Below the pieces are notes generated by a model that did not search any database, was not told where the DNA came from, and worked only from the letters and a program-made list of their open reading frames with translations. The position numbers and the translations under genes are program-made. Of a DNA stretch of 64,000 nt, positions 1-9,420 are shown piece after piece (position 1 is the first letter of the stretch; each line of letters begins with the position of its first letter). The stretch comes from Myxococcus eversor. GTDB taxonomy: Bacteria; Myxococcota; Myxococcia; Myxococcales; Myxococcaceae. The stretch lies in NCBI RefSeq assembly GCF_010894455.1, contig NZ_JAAIXY010000009.1:1-64000 (forward strand). The letters are read 5' to 3'.

Positions 1-147
1 CTCTCGGGTCGGGCGTGGCCACGTCCCTGTATTTCTAATCCGTCCTCGGTCCACGTCGAGCGGGGTGAGGCCCACCGTTCGCAGCCCAACTGGCCCCTCA
101 GGCGTGCACCACCCCGTGAACGCTTACCCTGGATCAACTCCGTGGAC

Positions 148-318
148 ATGGGAGACAACTTCAGATCGTTCAAGCTGGCTGAACGGGGCTTCATGAACGC
201 GGAAGATGCGGCTCAATACGGCACGTTTACGGGCAAGATGGCTCTGAGGGCTGGGTTCAACAATGTGAAGGTCCTTGTCAATAACGCCACGCATGTTGTT
301 GTGGAGTTCACTCGATGA
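148..318 (+). CDS. C-terminal fragment, possible polymorphic-toxin tail
   Basis: A short reading frame ends at 316-318 and overlaps the next start codon (ATGA). From the ATG at 148 it encodes about 56 residues ending in NNATHVVVEFTR. The frame is open back to base 1, but bases 1-120 do not read like protein, so this may be the tail of a larger gene beyond the window or a remnant. Base composition is clearly lower in GC than the rest of the window, and the translational overlap with the next small acidic protein resembles toxin-immunity pairs. I do not recognise a family; the toxin idea is inference. Confidence 0.4.
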   Translation: MGDNFRSFKLAERGFMNAEDAAQYGTFTGKMALRAGFNNVKVLVNNATHVVVEFTR

Positions 319-648
319 ATGACGAAGAGGTGCTGTCTGTGCTTCGTGCTGAAGAGAAACAGCGTACTCCTGTGGAGTTGGCTGAACTCCTAGGTTCAAT
401 GATTGATGGTGGCGTTTCTCACAGTGGGATTGTCTCGTACTTCAAGCGTGCATTCCCCGTGATTCCACTCAGAGTCTTGTTGGAGTCGGGACTTTGGCAC
501 CGGGTTGGCTATGGCGGGTTGAGCGACGAGGGGTTCAACGAACTCCTCCGCCCTTGGGTGGGACGCTCAGTCCGTTGATGACATCGACCGGGTCTGGGCG
601 GCTCCTTTGTCTTCCGGCTTGAAGACTCTCGACGCGGACGTCGAGTGA
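315..648 (+). pseudogene. Small immunity-like protein, probably frameshifted near its end
   Basis: The uninterrupted frame 315-578 gives 87 residues beginning MNDEEVLSVLRAEEK, acidic at the N-terminus. Right after LLRPWVG the frame stops within seven codons, but the neighbouring frame from about 562 continues protein-like (DAQSVDDIDRVWAAPL and on) to a TGA at 646-648. This suggests one indel has cut off the natural C-terminus of about 28 residues. GC content is low and many codons end in T, unlike the flanking genes, which suggests transfer. An immunity protein for the fragment upstream is a guess from layout only; otherwise it is a hypothetical protein. Confidence 0.45.
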
Positions 649-797
649 CTCTTCGCGACGGGACGAAGCTAGGCGATGGGAGACGGAAGGTGCGCTCTCC
701 TGTCGATGTGAGCTGGGTTGATGGTCAAGGGTCTTGCCCGGAGCGGTCTGTTCCGACTGGCTGCCGAGGGCAGGGCCTTGTTGTCACAGCGGATTGC

Positions 798-1845
798 TGC
801 TGCCTACCACGGCGCCACTGGGCGCTGGTGCTCGCGGTGTTAACGGCCCTGGTGAAGCCGAGCATGGGGCTGCTCTACGCGGCGCTCCTGGGGGGATTCT
901 GCGTCGCTCCTCGAGCGTTCGCGAGGTCTGGCACCAGCTCTGGCCGGGCATGCTCTCTGGAGTGCTAGGGTTCTCGACCTGTGTCGCGGTGCTCGGATTC
1001 CCAGGCACCGTGCGCACCACACTGCCCCTGGTGGGTGTGGTGCACTACGCCGCTCGTGCCAACTCGCTGAGTCGCCTTGTCGACTCGCTCGTGGCGCCGA
1101 CGGGCGTCAACTACCGCTACTACCTGGGAACGCTCGCGGGCTTCTGGCTGGTGGCCTCCGTGTTGCTCGTGCTCGGCGCGTTCAGGCCTCGCGTGCTGCG
1201 AGGGGGCTCCAGGGTGATATGCGCTCCGAGGTCGCCGTGACATGCGCCTTGTTGCACGTGGCCTTCGCCACGATCTTCTTCGGGCCCTGGCTCAACTACC
1301 TGGGCTCTTCCTCCTCGTAGGACTGCTGTGTGCGGTTGATCTTCGCGCGGTGCACTGGTCCCTGGTGGCGCTGGCGCTGGTGGGCGGCAAGTCGTTCGTG
1401 AAAGGGGCGGTGAATGCGTGGCGCGAGCGCTCGGATGAGCCTGGGCTGATGGGCACCAGGATTCCTGGGTTCGCCCCGAGGAGAAGCGTGAGTTGGAGGA
1501 CATCGTTCGCGTGGCGGGAGGGCCGACCCCTCTTCTTTGTCACGACGGGGTACCCCGAGGGGCTGATTCCCGGCATCTCCACCTCCCCGAGCTGGTTCCT
1601 CGTCCCTGGCGTCCGTTCCCCTCCGAGCAGGAGGCCATCGCGCGAGAGGCTCGCACGGCGCCCGTGGTCGTCGTGCCCGCGGCTCCGATGCTCGACTCCC
1701 TGGGCCGCGAGGAATGGCTCCGCCCCGCGCTGGTGGGGCACACCGTCGCGTTCCAAGGGAAGTTGCTCACCGTGCCCGTGAAGGGCGCGCCTGTTCCAAG
1801 TCCCACGGCTCCGAGCGCCGCCACGTCGTCGCCGCCCGTTCTCTG
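798..1845 (+). pseudogene. Decayed integral membrane protein gene (multiple frameshifts)
   Basis: Hydrophobic, protein-like segments run on one strand but jump frames at least four times: ALVLAVLTALVKPSMGLLY (about 814-870), then GVLGFSTCVAVLGF through LAGFWLVASVLLVLGAF (about 959-1185), then VTCALLHVAFATIFFGPWL (about 1237-1293), then VGLLCAVDLRAVHW to about 1455, then a soluble tail with WVRPEEKRELEDIV and AREARTAPVVVVPAAP to about 1790. Joined together they look like one multi-spanning protein with a C-terminal soluble part, of the kind seen in GT-C/DUF2029-like glycosyltransferases; that family call is tentative. No single frame spans it, so either the gene is dead or the sequence has several indel errors. 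Confidence 0.6.
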
Positions 1846-1961
1846 AGGGCCCGAGTCGCCCTCCAGGGGCGGGTCTTTGTCCTCTGTCCACCACGCCGTC
1901 GTCCCGTGGGTCGCAGGCAGTGATTGCAGGTGATGCGGTGGGCCCGTTAAAGGGGGCCACC

Positions 1962-2933
1962 ATGCCGCTCAGCCTGCTCGACACCTTCCGCGTCCTCGCC
2001 TCGTTCGAACCACCGCGAGGAGCCCTCAAGGGCGCGCCCTGGGAGGAATACGTCGACTGGGCCATCGCCCAGGGCCTGGCCCCGCTGGCGGCGTACAACC
2101 TGGAGTACCGCCTGGGCGCCACCGCCGCGCCCGAGTGGGCTCGCGACAGGCTGCTCGCCATCTACCAGGGCTCCGTCAACGACAACGTGATGAAGCTCGT
2201 CAACTTCAAGCAGGTCGTCGACGAGCTGCAAGGCCGCAAGCTGGTGCTCATGGGCTCCGCCGCCTTCGCCGAGGCCCTCTATCCGCACATCGGCTTCCGC
2301 CCCGTGCTGGACCTCCAGCTCCTCATGCGCCGCATGGACGTGGACGGCTTCGCCGGCTTCCTCTCCAACCACGAGTTCAGGCCGGAGACGGACACCTCCC
2401 ACAGCGGCGCGGCCAGGCTCGTCTCCGACGGGCGCACCGCCATCTACCTCTACTCCGACATCCTGGGTCCCCAGCGCCGCGAGCAGACCGCCGGCATCAT
2501 CGAGCGCGCCAAGCCCATGAAGGTCTACGGCCCCTCCATGTTCCGGGCCGACCTGGAGGATTCCGTCCTCCTCGTGTGCCTGGAGCACGCACGTCAGGGG
2601 TATGACGTACCGTGGCTCTCCTTCATCGACCTGCGAGAGCTCGTCACCGGCGCCAAGTGGATGGGTGGCGTGTACTCCCGTCCGCTCGACATCCCCGCAC
2701 TGCTCGCCCGGGCCGCGGAGTGGCGCCTGGAGCGCGCCCTCTACACCTCGCTGTCCATCGTCGCCCGGCTCTTCCCGGAGGCCGCTCCGGAGGCCACCGC
2801 GGCCCTGCCTCCGCTGCGACGGGCCACTCGGGAGCTGCTGGACAGGACGGTGGTGGGTCCAGTCAGCACCCCCGGCCGCACTTCGGCTCTCAGAGGCTTG
2901 GAAAGAGTGCGCCGTCTGCTCACGGGGCAGTGA
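1962..2933 (+). CDS. Nucleotidyltransferase-family protein (NTP_transf_5-like)
   Basis: 323 residues. The overall pattern (N-terminal helical part, a central [10 protein letters not shown]...[16 protein letters not shown] segment, then a [14 protein letters not shown] helix region) resembles the uncharacterised nucleotidyltransferase family often found in exopolysaccharide and lasso-peptide clusters. In that family the central segment normally holds a K-G-(X)n-D-D core; here the aspartates read LDLQL, so activity is uncertain. The ATG at 1962 is chosen because a purine-rich site (AAAGGGGG) lies just upstream. It precedes ugd on the same strand, and its stop lies in a small hairpin (GGGCAG/CTGCCC, 2925-2941). 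A role in surface polysaccharide assembly is inferred from context. Confidence 0.6.
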   Translation: MPLSLLDTFRVLASFEPPRGALKGAPWEEYVDWAIAQGLAPLAAYNLEYRLGATAAPEWARDRLLAIYQGSVNDNVMKLVNFKQVVDELQGRKLVLMGSAAFAEALYPHIGFRPVLDLQLLMRRMDVDGFAGFLSNHEFRPETDTSHSGAARLVSDGRTAIYLYSDILGPQRREQTAGIIERAKPMKVYGPSMFRADLEDSVLLVCLEHARQGYDVPWLSFIDLRELVTGAKWMGGVYSRPLDIPALLARAAEWRLERALYTSLSIVARLFPEAAPEATAALPPLRRATRELLDRTVVGPVSTPGRTSALRGLERVRRLLTGQ

Positions 2934-3036
2934 GGCTGCCCGGCCGCTGTCCTGGCCCCTGGGACGGGCTTTCTTTCCGAGCGCGTCCCGGCGTATGAGT
3001 TCCAGTCAAGAACACCTCCCCACTGGGACTCTTTCA

Positions 3037-4338
3037 ATGCGTATCGCCATCATCGGAACGGGTTACGTCGGCCTGGTCGCGGGCACCTGCTTCGCGGACT
3101 CGGGCAACGACGTCACGTGCGTGGACATCGACGAGCGGAAGATTCGGATGCTCCAGGCGGGCGAGGTGCCCATCTACGAGCCCGGTCTCGAGGAGCTCAT
3201 CAAGAAGAACGTCCGCGAGAAGCGCCTGTTCTTCACGCGCGATTTGCCGGAGGCCGTCTCCAACGCGCACGTCGTCTTCATCGCCGTGGGCACGCCCGAG
3301 GGTGAGACGGGCGACGCCGACCTCCAGTACGTGCTGGCCGCCGCCGAGCAGATTGGCAAGGCGATGAAGCAGTACACCGTCGTCGTGGACAAGAGCACCG
3401 TGCCGGTGGGCACCGCGGACAAGGTGCGCGACGCCATCCGCAAGGTGACGAGCATCGAGTTCGACGTCGTCTCCAACCCGGAGTTCCTCAAGGAAGGCGC
3501 CGCGCTGGACGACTTCCTCAAGCCGGACCGCGTCGTCATCGGCGTGGACTCCGAGCGCGGCCGCAAGGTCATGAGCGAGCTGTACGCGCCCTTCGTGCGC
3601 ACCGAGAACCCCGTGCTGTTCATGGACACGCGCTCGGCGGAGCTGACCAAGTACGCCGCCAACGCGATGCTCGCCACGCGCATCTCGTTCATGAACGACA
3701 TCTCCGCGCTGTGCGAGAAGGTCGGCGCGGACGTGGACTTCGTGCGCAAGGGCCTGGGCTCGGACAAGCGCATCGGCTACCCGTTCCTCTTCCCGGGAGT
3801 GGGCTACGGCGGCTCGTGCTTCCCCAAGGACGTGAAGGCGCTGGGCGCCACCGCGCGTGAGTTCGGCCTGGAGCTGGACTTGCTGCGCGCCGTGGAGCGC
3901 ACCAACGAGCGGCAGAAGAAGCTGCTGGTGAACAAGGCGACCAAGCACTTCGGCGGCTCGCTGGAGGGCAAGAAGTTCGGCGTGTGGGGTCTGTCCTTCA
4001 AGCCGAAGACGGACGACATGCGCGAGGCGCCGTCCATCGAGGTCATCGAGGGACTCATCGGCAAGGGCGCCACGGTGATTGCGCACGACCCGGTGGCCAC
4101 GCACGCGGCCAAGCGCGTCTTCGGTGACCGCATCCGCTACGCCAGCGTGCCGTACGAGGCGCTGGAGGGCGTGGACGCGCTCTTCGTCGTCACCGAGTGG
4201 AATGAGTTCCGCCACCCGGACTTCGAGCGCATGAAGTCGCTGATGAAGACGCCGGTCATCTTCGACGGGCGCAACGTGTTCGACCCGGTGCGCATCCGGG
4301 AGCTGGGCTTCACGTACTACGGCATCGGCCGCCGGTGA
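3037..4338 (+). CDS. ugd: UDP-glucose 6-dehydrogenase
   Basis: 433 residues, typical length for the family. It oxidises UDP-glucose to UDP-glucuronate in two NAD-dependent steps, feeding acidic surface polysaccharides. The N-terminal Rossmann motif is [18 protein letters not shown]; the family signature [13 protein letters not shown] carries the catalytic Cys at about residue 261; the C-terminal UDP-binding domain contains [16 protein letters not shown]. Upstream in-frame ATGs (such as 2995) are less likely because the Rossmann motif must lie at the very N-terminus. The stop overlaps the GTG of the following acyltransferase, so the two are translationally coupled. Confidence 0.96.
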   Translation: MRIAIIGTGYVGLVAGTCFADSGNDVTCVDIDERKIRMLQAGEVPIYEPGLEELIKKNVREKRLFFTRDLPEAVSNAHVVFIAVGTPEGETGDADLQYVLAAAEQIGKAMKQYTVVVDKSTVPVGTADKVRDAIRKVTSIEFDVVSNPEFLKEGAALDDFLKPDRVVIGVDSERGRKVMSELYAPFVRTENPVLFMDTRSAELTKYAANAMLATRISFMNDISALCEKVGADVDFVRKGLGSDKRIGYPFLFPGVGYGGSCFPKDVKALGATAREFGLELDLLRAVERTNERQKKLLVNKATKHFGGSLEGKKFGVWGLSFKPKTDDMREAPSIEVIEGLIGKGATVIAHDPVATHAAKRVFGDRIRYASVPYEALEGVDALFVVTEWNEFRHPDFERMKSLMKTPVIFDGRNVFDPVRIRELGFTYYGIGRR

Positions 4339-5522
4339 GCCGAGGCGGTTCACTCGAGGCCCTGACGGGGCTGCGCTTCTTCGCGGCCCTGCATGTCGTG
4401 CTGTTCCACTTCGCGCGCCCGGCCCTGGCGCCGGCGCCGGAGTGGCTTCAGGACTTCATCGGCGCGGGTTACTCCGCCGTGGGCGTCTTCTTCGTCCTGT
4501 CCGGCTTCGTCCTCGCCTGGAACTACCTGGACGTCGACGGGCGGATGGAGACGGGGACACGCGTGTTCCTGGCCGCCCGCGTGGCCCGCGTCTATCCCGT
4601 CTACCTGCTGACCTTCCTCCTGTCCGCGCCGCCCACCATCCTCGCGTCGGTGGCGGACAACGGCTGGAAGCTCGCCGCCGTGAAGCTCGCGGTGGGCGCG
4701 TTGGCCACGCTGGCGCTGGTGCAGGCGTGGGTGCCCCGGCTGGCGCTGTACTGGAATCCCCCCGGCTGGTCCGTGGCGGTGGAGGGGTTCTTCTATGCCC
4801 TCTTCCCCCGGCTCGCGCGGTGGCTGCCCACGGTGCGTCCCTCTCGGCTGCCCGTGTTGATGGGCGCGGTCTGGGGGCTGGGGCTGTTGCCGCCGGTGCT
4901 CTACGTCGTGCTGCGGCCGGACGGGCCGGGCACGCTGAACGCGCACACGGAGGGCCTGTGGCTGTCGGTGATGAAGTTCAGCCCGCTGGCGCGGCTGCCG
5001 GAGTTCCTCTTCGGGGTGCTCCTGGGCTGGTGCTTCGTGCGTGAGCGCGCGGCGGGTGGGACGAAGGGCTCGGGCGGGGTGCTGGCCTTGCTGGGCGCGG
5101 CGCTGCTGGTGGTGGCCGGCGCGGCGGGAGAGCGGATTCCCTACCCGCTGATGCACAACGCGCTATTGGCGCCCGCGTCGGGGCTCCTGGTGTACGGGCT
5201 GGCGCGCGGGGGAGGGTGGCTCGGCTGGGGGCTGTCACGCCCGCTGGTGGTGCACCTGGGGGCGGCGAGCTACGCGCTGTACCTGCTCCAGTACCCCGCG
5301 GGCGAGGCGGCCATGAAGCTGGAGCGCGTGCTGTCGCCCTGGGTGGACCTGAACACGCCGCTGGGCTGGCTGGGCTCGGTGCTGCTGTTGGCGGTGCCTA
5401 CGTCCGTGCTGGTGCACCGGTATGTCGAGACGCCGCTTCGCTCCCGGGTGCGCAAGGCGCTTCAGCCCTGGGTGGACGCGGATGGGGCCGTGACGACGAA
5501 GCCCGTGGTGCCGGGGGCCTGA
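4335..5522 (+). CDS. Membrane acyltransferase, acyltransferase-3 (OafA-like) family
   Basis: 395 residues with roughly ten hydrophobic helices. The family hallmarks are present near the N-terminus: [17 protein letters not shown], then [18 protein letters not shown], then [13 protein letters not shown]; the central [19 protein letters not shown] segment is also typical. Such proteins move acetyl or other acyl groups from cytoplasmic donors onto sugars of O-antigen, capsule or exported glycans in the inner membrane. The GTG start overlaps the ugd stop (GTGA), so the enzyme probably modifies the polysaccharide that uses ugd-derived glucuronate. The exact substrate cannot be read from sequence. 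Confidence 0.88.
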   Translation: MSRGGSLEALTGLRFFAALHVVLFHFARPALAPAPEWLQDFIGAGYSAVGVFFVLSGFVLAWNYLDVDGRMETGTRVFLAARVARVYPVYLLTFLLSAPPTILASVADNGWKLAAVKLAVGALATLALVQAWVPRLALYWNPPGWSVAVEGFFYALFPRLARWLPTVRPSRLPVLMGAVWGLGLLPPVLYVVLRPDGPGTLNAHTEGLWLSVMKFSPLARLPEFLFGVLLGWCFVRERAAGGTKGSGGVLALLGAALLVVAGAAGERIPYPLMHNALLAPASGLLVYGLARGGGWLGWGLSRPLVVHLGAASYALYLLQYPAGEAAMKLERVLSPWVDLNTPLGWLGSVLLLAVPTSVLVHRYVETPLRSRVRKALQPWVDADGAVTTKPVVPGA

Positions 5523-5532
5523 GCCACCCGAG

Positions 5533-5823
5533 TCAGTCGATGCCGCCCTCACGGGCGATGCCGCACTCGCGCTTGCCCTCGGGGGTCTCAATCTTCTTGC
5601 AGTCGCAGCCCTCGAGCTTCGCCTCGCAGATGACCTCATCCTCGGGCGTGGGCTCCACGCGGCTCTCTTCCTGAGCGGCGTCCTGGAGGCACAGCTCCTT
5701 CTCCACCGAGTTGATGGAGCAGTCGCACAGCTTCTCGGACAGCTCGCGGCAGGCCCCCTTGCAGCCGGTGAGTCCGGACAGGGTGGAGCAGAGGAGGGCG
5801 GCGGTGAGGAGGAAGCGGCGCAT
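5533..5823 (-). CDS. Small cysteine-rich lipoprotein
   Basis: 96 residues starting MRRFLLTAALLCSTLSGLTGC, a clear lipoprotein signal with lipobox LTGC and acylated Cys at 21. The mature part is small, acidic and has eight further cysteines, some in CDC pairs, suggesting disulfide bonds in the periplasm. An ATG five codons further upstream (5838) is possible, but the chosen start puts the basic n-region first. It is convergent with the acyltransferase gene and divergent from the O-antigen ligase gene. No family is recognised. Confidence 0.7.
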   Translation of the reverse strand: MRRFLLTAALLCSTLSGLTGCKGACRELSEKLCDCSINSVEKELCLQDAAQEESRVEPTPEDEVICEAKLEGCDCKKIETPEGKRECGIAREGGID

Positions 5824-6115
5824 GGGTGCGGCGAACATGCCAGAAGGTCTTCCGGATGCAAGCCAACTCCGGGCCCGGGCGTGCATGAATGGATGCCGGG
5901 CGGGCCCGCTCGCTCGGCGTGGCCGGGAACGGTGGGCTGGCGAGCCTGGGGCCTTGAGTCCCTGGGGCAGGGCGGCTTCCGGCGCCCGACAGTCACGCGC
6001 AGGGGGCCCCACCAGCTCCGAGCCTGCCGGCTCTGTCAGCCACCAGGCAGGGGGAACGCGGGCTGGAAAGGAGAGGCCTTCGAGGCCCGTGTCATACTCA
6101 CCGCCCTCGCCCCGA

Positions 6116-8728
6116 ATGGCCTCCTCGTATCGCAGCTGCTCCCGGTACACCCGGCTCGCTGAAGCGGCCCTGGCCGCGCTCGTCGTGGTGTGTCCGCTGG
6201 CGCTCGGCGGCGCGGCGCGGTGGGTGTCCTGGCCGCTGATGGGGCTCGCGGGCGCGGCGGCGGTGCTGGCGGGAATCGGAGCCCGTCGCCAGGGCCAGTC
6301 GTTGCGCTTCCCCTTGCTGGCCGTACCCCTGGCGGCGAGCGTGGTGCTGTGCGCGGTGCAGCTCGTTCCGCTGCCGCAGGGCCTCTTGCGCGTGCTGAGT
6401 CCGGAGGCCGCCGCGCTGCGCGAGTTCGCGTTGGAGCCGCTGGGCCTCACGGGGGCCCGGCCCGTGTCGTTGGACCCCTCGGCCACGTGGCGCGAGCTGT
6501 CCAAGCACCTCGCCTATCTGCTGACCTTCCTCGCCGCCGTCCAGGTGTGCCGGGCCCGGGACAGCCGTCGGCGCCTGCTCGCGGTGGTGGCCTTCAGTGG
6601 CGCGGCGGTCGTCGTGGTCGGCCTGGGCCATGGACTGCTCGGCGTGCACTCCCTCTTCGGGCTGCGGCCCTGGGTGCATGCGCGGCCCACGCTGGTGACG
6701 TTCTTCGCCAACCCCAACCACCTCGCGGGCTTCCTCGGGCTTACGGCCTCGGTGGGCGTGGGGTTGGCCCTCACCACGCGTCCCCGCTCGAAGGCGCTGC
6801 CCTTCGCGCTGGCGGCGGGGGCCAGTGGCCTGGGCGTCGTGCTGTCGCTGTCGCGCGGTGGCATCGTCTTCTTCCTCTTCGGCCAGGCGCTGTTGATGCT
6901 GTGGCTGGTGCGTCAGCGTCGCGAAGGCGGCGCGCCTCGATGGGCCCGGAGCACCGCCGCCCTGCTGGGCCTGCTGGCGGTGCTGGCGGTGGGGGCATAC
7001 GTCGCGGCGGACCAGCTCTGGGCCGAGGCTCGCTCCGCGGACAGCCTGGAGAAGCTGGGCCAGTCCAAGGTGTCGCTGTGGCCGATGATGGCTCGGGCCG
7101 CGCTGGAGTTCCCCGTGCTGGGCATGGGACGCGGCGCCTTCGAGGCGGCGTTCCCCCGCTATCAGTCCGAGCCCAACCCGAACACGCTCACTCATCCCGA
7201 GAACGCGGTGCTCCAGGCCGCGACGGAGCTGGGACTCCCGGGGCTGTTGCTGCTGGCCGTGGCCGTCTGGGGCTTCGTGCGGCTGTTGCGCCGCGAGGAC
7301 CTGGACGCGCTGGAGCTGGCGGCGCTGTCGGGCGTGGCCGCGCTCGGCCTGCACAACCTCTTCGACTTCAGTTGGGAGCTTCCGGCCTGCGCGGTGGCCA
7401 CGCTGCTCGTGCTGGGCGCGGTGGCTCGGCCTCGCGAGCGCGGGAAGGCCACGGCCACGGAGGGCACCCAGGTCAGCCTGGCGCCCTCGCTCGTGTTGCT
7501 GGGCTCGGTTGTCGTGCTGATGGGCGTGGGGTTGCTGGCGCTCGTGCCGGGGGCACATCGGCTCGCGGACGCGGAGGCGGAGCTGGCGGCGCTCGTCGCC
7601 GCTCGAGGGCCGGTGGACGCGGTGCATGCGAAGGGCCTGGAGCTCATCGACCGTCACCCCTCGGACTACCTGCTGTACCGACTGGTGGCCTCGGCCCACG
7701 CCTCGCGCGGTGGTGAAGGCGCGGGGGACACGTTGGCCTTCGTCAACCGCGCGCTGTACCTGGCTCCTCGAGACTCCGTGTCCCATCGCGTGGCGGGGCG
7801 CGCGCTGCTGTCCCTGGGGCGACGCTCGCAGGGCTTCCTGGAGTACCGGCTGGCGCATGAGGCCGGAGACACGGGCGCGCTCCTGGGCGAGGCGATTCGT
7901 CGGGTGCGCACGGTGGAGGACCTGTCATCGATGACGCCGGCCTCGACCGAGGTGGCGGGTCGACTCATGGACTCGCTGCGCAACACGCCTGGACGGCAGG
8001 AACTGGCGCTGGCCTACGGCGCCTGGGCCCGCGAACACTTCGAGGGGCAGCACGGCGTGACGGAGCTCTGGGCACGCGAGGCTCGACTGCGACTTCAGCG
8101 CAAGGAGCTGCCGGAAGCGGAGGCCGCTTGCACGGAGGTCGAGCGTCGCGAGCCGGAGCGACTGGACACCGCGCTGCTGCGTGCCGAGGTGCTCAAGGGC
8201 AAGGGTGAGCGTGACGCCTCGCTCGGGGCCGTGGAGGCGCTGCGGGCGCGTCACCCGGCCAACGTGGAGTTGGCCTTCACCCTGGCCTCCTGGCAGATGG
8301 AAGCGGGGCTGACGCGGCGGGCTCGCGAGACGCTCCAGTCAGTGGGCGGCCTCATCTCCGACTACCGCCAGCGGGCGCTGCTGCTGTCGATGGAGGCGGA
8401 GGGCCTGGAGCGCGAGGGCTTTCTGACGCGCGCCGTGGAGCGACGACAGACGGCGGCGCGCCTGGTGCCGAGCCCAGACGCGTACTTCGCGGTGGCGCGG
8501 TTGCAGGAGACGCTGCGTCGCTATGACGCCGCGGCGCGCTCGGTGCGTGAGGGCCTGGGCCTGTTGCCGCCCGACTCCCGCGAGGCCGCGCGGGCGTGGG
8601 TGTCGCGTCTGGAGTCCGCCGAGGAAGCCCGGGTGGCCGCCCGTCGCAAGGAGCTGATGGAAGACCCGAGGGCGCAGGAGCTGGAGCACCTTCTGGGAGG
8701 CCCGAGAGAGCCTCCCGTGGAGCCCTAG
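6116..8728 (+). CDS. O-antigen ligase/polymerase (Wzy_C) with C-terminal TPR region
   Basis: 870 residues. The first about 480 are polytopic (10-12 helices). The Wzy_C/O-antigen ligase region includes LSLSRGGIVFFLFGQALLML and the loop GMGRGAFEAAFPRYQ with LTHPENAVLQAATELGLPGL, the usual pattern of arginines and a conserved His in the large periplasmic loop. From about 500 onward it is helical and tetratricopeptide-like (ALYLAPRDSVSHRVAGRALLSLG and AEVLKGKGERDASLGAVEALRARHPANVELAFTLAS). Such ligase-TPR proteins polymerise or ligate undecaprenyl-linked glycans. The ATG at 6116 starts the first membrane helix; longer in-frame extensions look non-coding. Wzy versus WaaL function cannot be decided here. 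Confidence 0.85.
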   Translation: MASSYRSCSRYTRLAEAALAALVVVCPLALGGAARWVSWPLMGLAGAAAVLAGIGARRQGQSLRFPLLAVPLAASVVLCAVQLVPLPQGLLRVLSPEAAALREFALEPLGLTGARPVSLDPSATWRELSKHLAYLLTFLAAVQVCRARDSRRRLLAVVAFSGAAVVVVGLGHGLLGVHSLFGLRPWVHARPTLVTFFANPNHLAGFLGLTASVGVGLALTTRPRSKALPFALAAGASGLGVVLSLSRGGIVFFLFGQALLMLWLVRQRREGGAPRWARSTAALLGLLAVLAVGAYVAADQLWAEARSADSLEKLGQSKVSLWPMMARAALEFPVLGMGRGAFEAAFPRYQSEPNPNTLTHPENAVLQAATELGLPGLLLLAVAVWGFVRLLRREDLDALELAALSGVAALGLHNLFDFSWELPACAVATLLVLGAVARPRERGKATATEGTQVSLAPSLVLLGSVVVLMGVGLLALVPGAHRLADAEAELAALVAARGPVDAVHAKGLELIDRHPSDYLLYRLVASAHASRGGEGAGDTLAFVNRALYLAPRDSVSHRVAGRALLSLGRRSQGFLEYRLAHEAGDTGALLGEAIRRVRTVEDLSSMTPASTEVAGRLMDSLRNTPGRQELALAYGAWAREHFEGQHGVTELWAREARLRLQRKELPEAEAACTEVERREPERLDTALLRAEVLKGKGERDASLGAVEALRARHPANVELAFTLASWQMEAGLTRRARETLQSVGGLISDYRQRALLLSMEAEGLEREGFLTRAVERRQTAARLVPSPDAYFAVARLQETLRRYDAAARSVREGLGLLPPDSREAARAWVSRLESAEEARVAARRKELMEDPRAQELEHLLGGPREPPVEP

Positions 8729-8745
8729 CGCCCGCGGACCTCGGG

Positions 8746-9285
8746 TCAGGCGGGCATCGGCGCTTCCAGCTCCATCAGCAGCGGAGTGATGGGAATCACC
8801 GACGGGACGGGTTGCTGCAGTCCCTCGTGGATGAACGAGGCCACCAGCGGCCACTCCAGCGTGGCGAAGTCCTGGAAGCGCATCTCCAGGGCCTCCTCGT
8901 GAGAGCCCGCGCGGATGAGCAGGTGCTCCGTCAGGCTGAGCGTCTCGTCCACCGCCACGGGGAGCCCGTACATCTCGCCGAAGGGCGGCTCGGCTCCCAG
9001 CTCGCAGTCAGGGAAGTGGTTGGAGAACTCTCGCTCCGTCGCGAGCCTCGCCGTGCGACAGCCCAGGAGCTCTCTCACGCGCGCGAGGTCCACGGTGCCC
9101 GCCGCGGGCACGACGAAAATCCACGGCTGTCGGTCCGCCATGACGATGACGGACTTGGCCACGCGCCAACCCGAGACATGGAGCGTCTGGGCCAGTTCCT
9201 GTGCAGTGACAGCACGCGGGTGCCAGTAGCGCTCATAGAGGACACGGTTGTGTTGCAGGTAGTGCTGGATGGATGCGGGAATCAC
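8746..9285 (-). CDS. YbaK/EbsC-type aminoacyl-tRNA deacylase domain protein
   Basis: 179 residues. The fold signature is visible: the conserved lysine in GWRVAKSVIVMADRQPWIFVVPAAGTVDLARVRELLG, then an EPPFGEMYGLPVAVDETL segment matching the G-x-x-P-x-G region of YbaK/ProX proteins. These free-standing editing proteins hydrolyse mischarged aminoacyl-tRNAs such as Cys- or Ala-tRNA(Pro). An AAGGAGGTGA site lies just upstream of the ATG. It is convergent with the O-antigen ligase gene, 17 bp away. The substrate is unknown. Confidence 0.82.
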   Translation of the reverse strand: MIPASIQHYLQHNRVLYERYWHPRAVTAQELAQTLHVSGWRVAKSVIVMADRQPWIFVVPAAGTVDLARVRELLGCRTARLATEREFSNHFPDCELGAEPPFGEMYGLPVAVDETLSLTEHLLIRAGSHEEALEMRFQDFATLEWPLVASFIHEGLQQPVPSVIPITPLLMELEAPMPA

Positions 9286-9420
9286 GGGGCGTCACCTCCT
9301 TGATGGAAAGGTGCTCACCCCGACAGTTCCGACCACCACACCCCGCGCCCCTCGACATCAGGGCCATCCGCCAGGCGCCCGCCGCCTCGTCGCTGGGGCA
9401 GGCGGGCAGGCGGCGCTGGT

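Noticed and set aside
6098-7858. 586-residue minus-strand frame opposite the O-antigen ligase gene
   Set aside because: It is low-complexity Gln/Arg/His sequence opposite a clear polytopic membrane protein.
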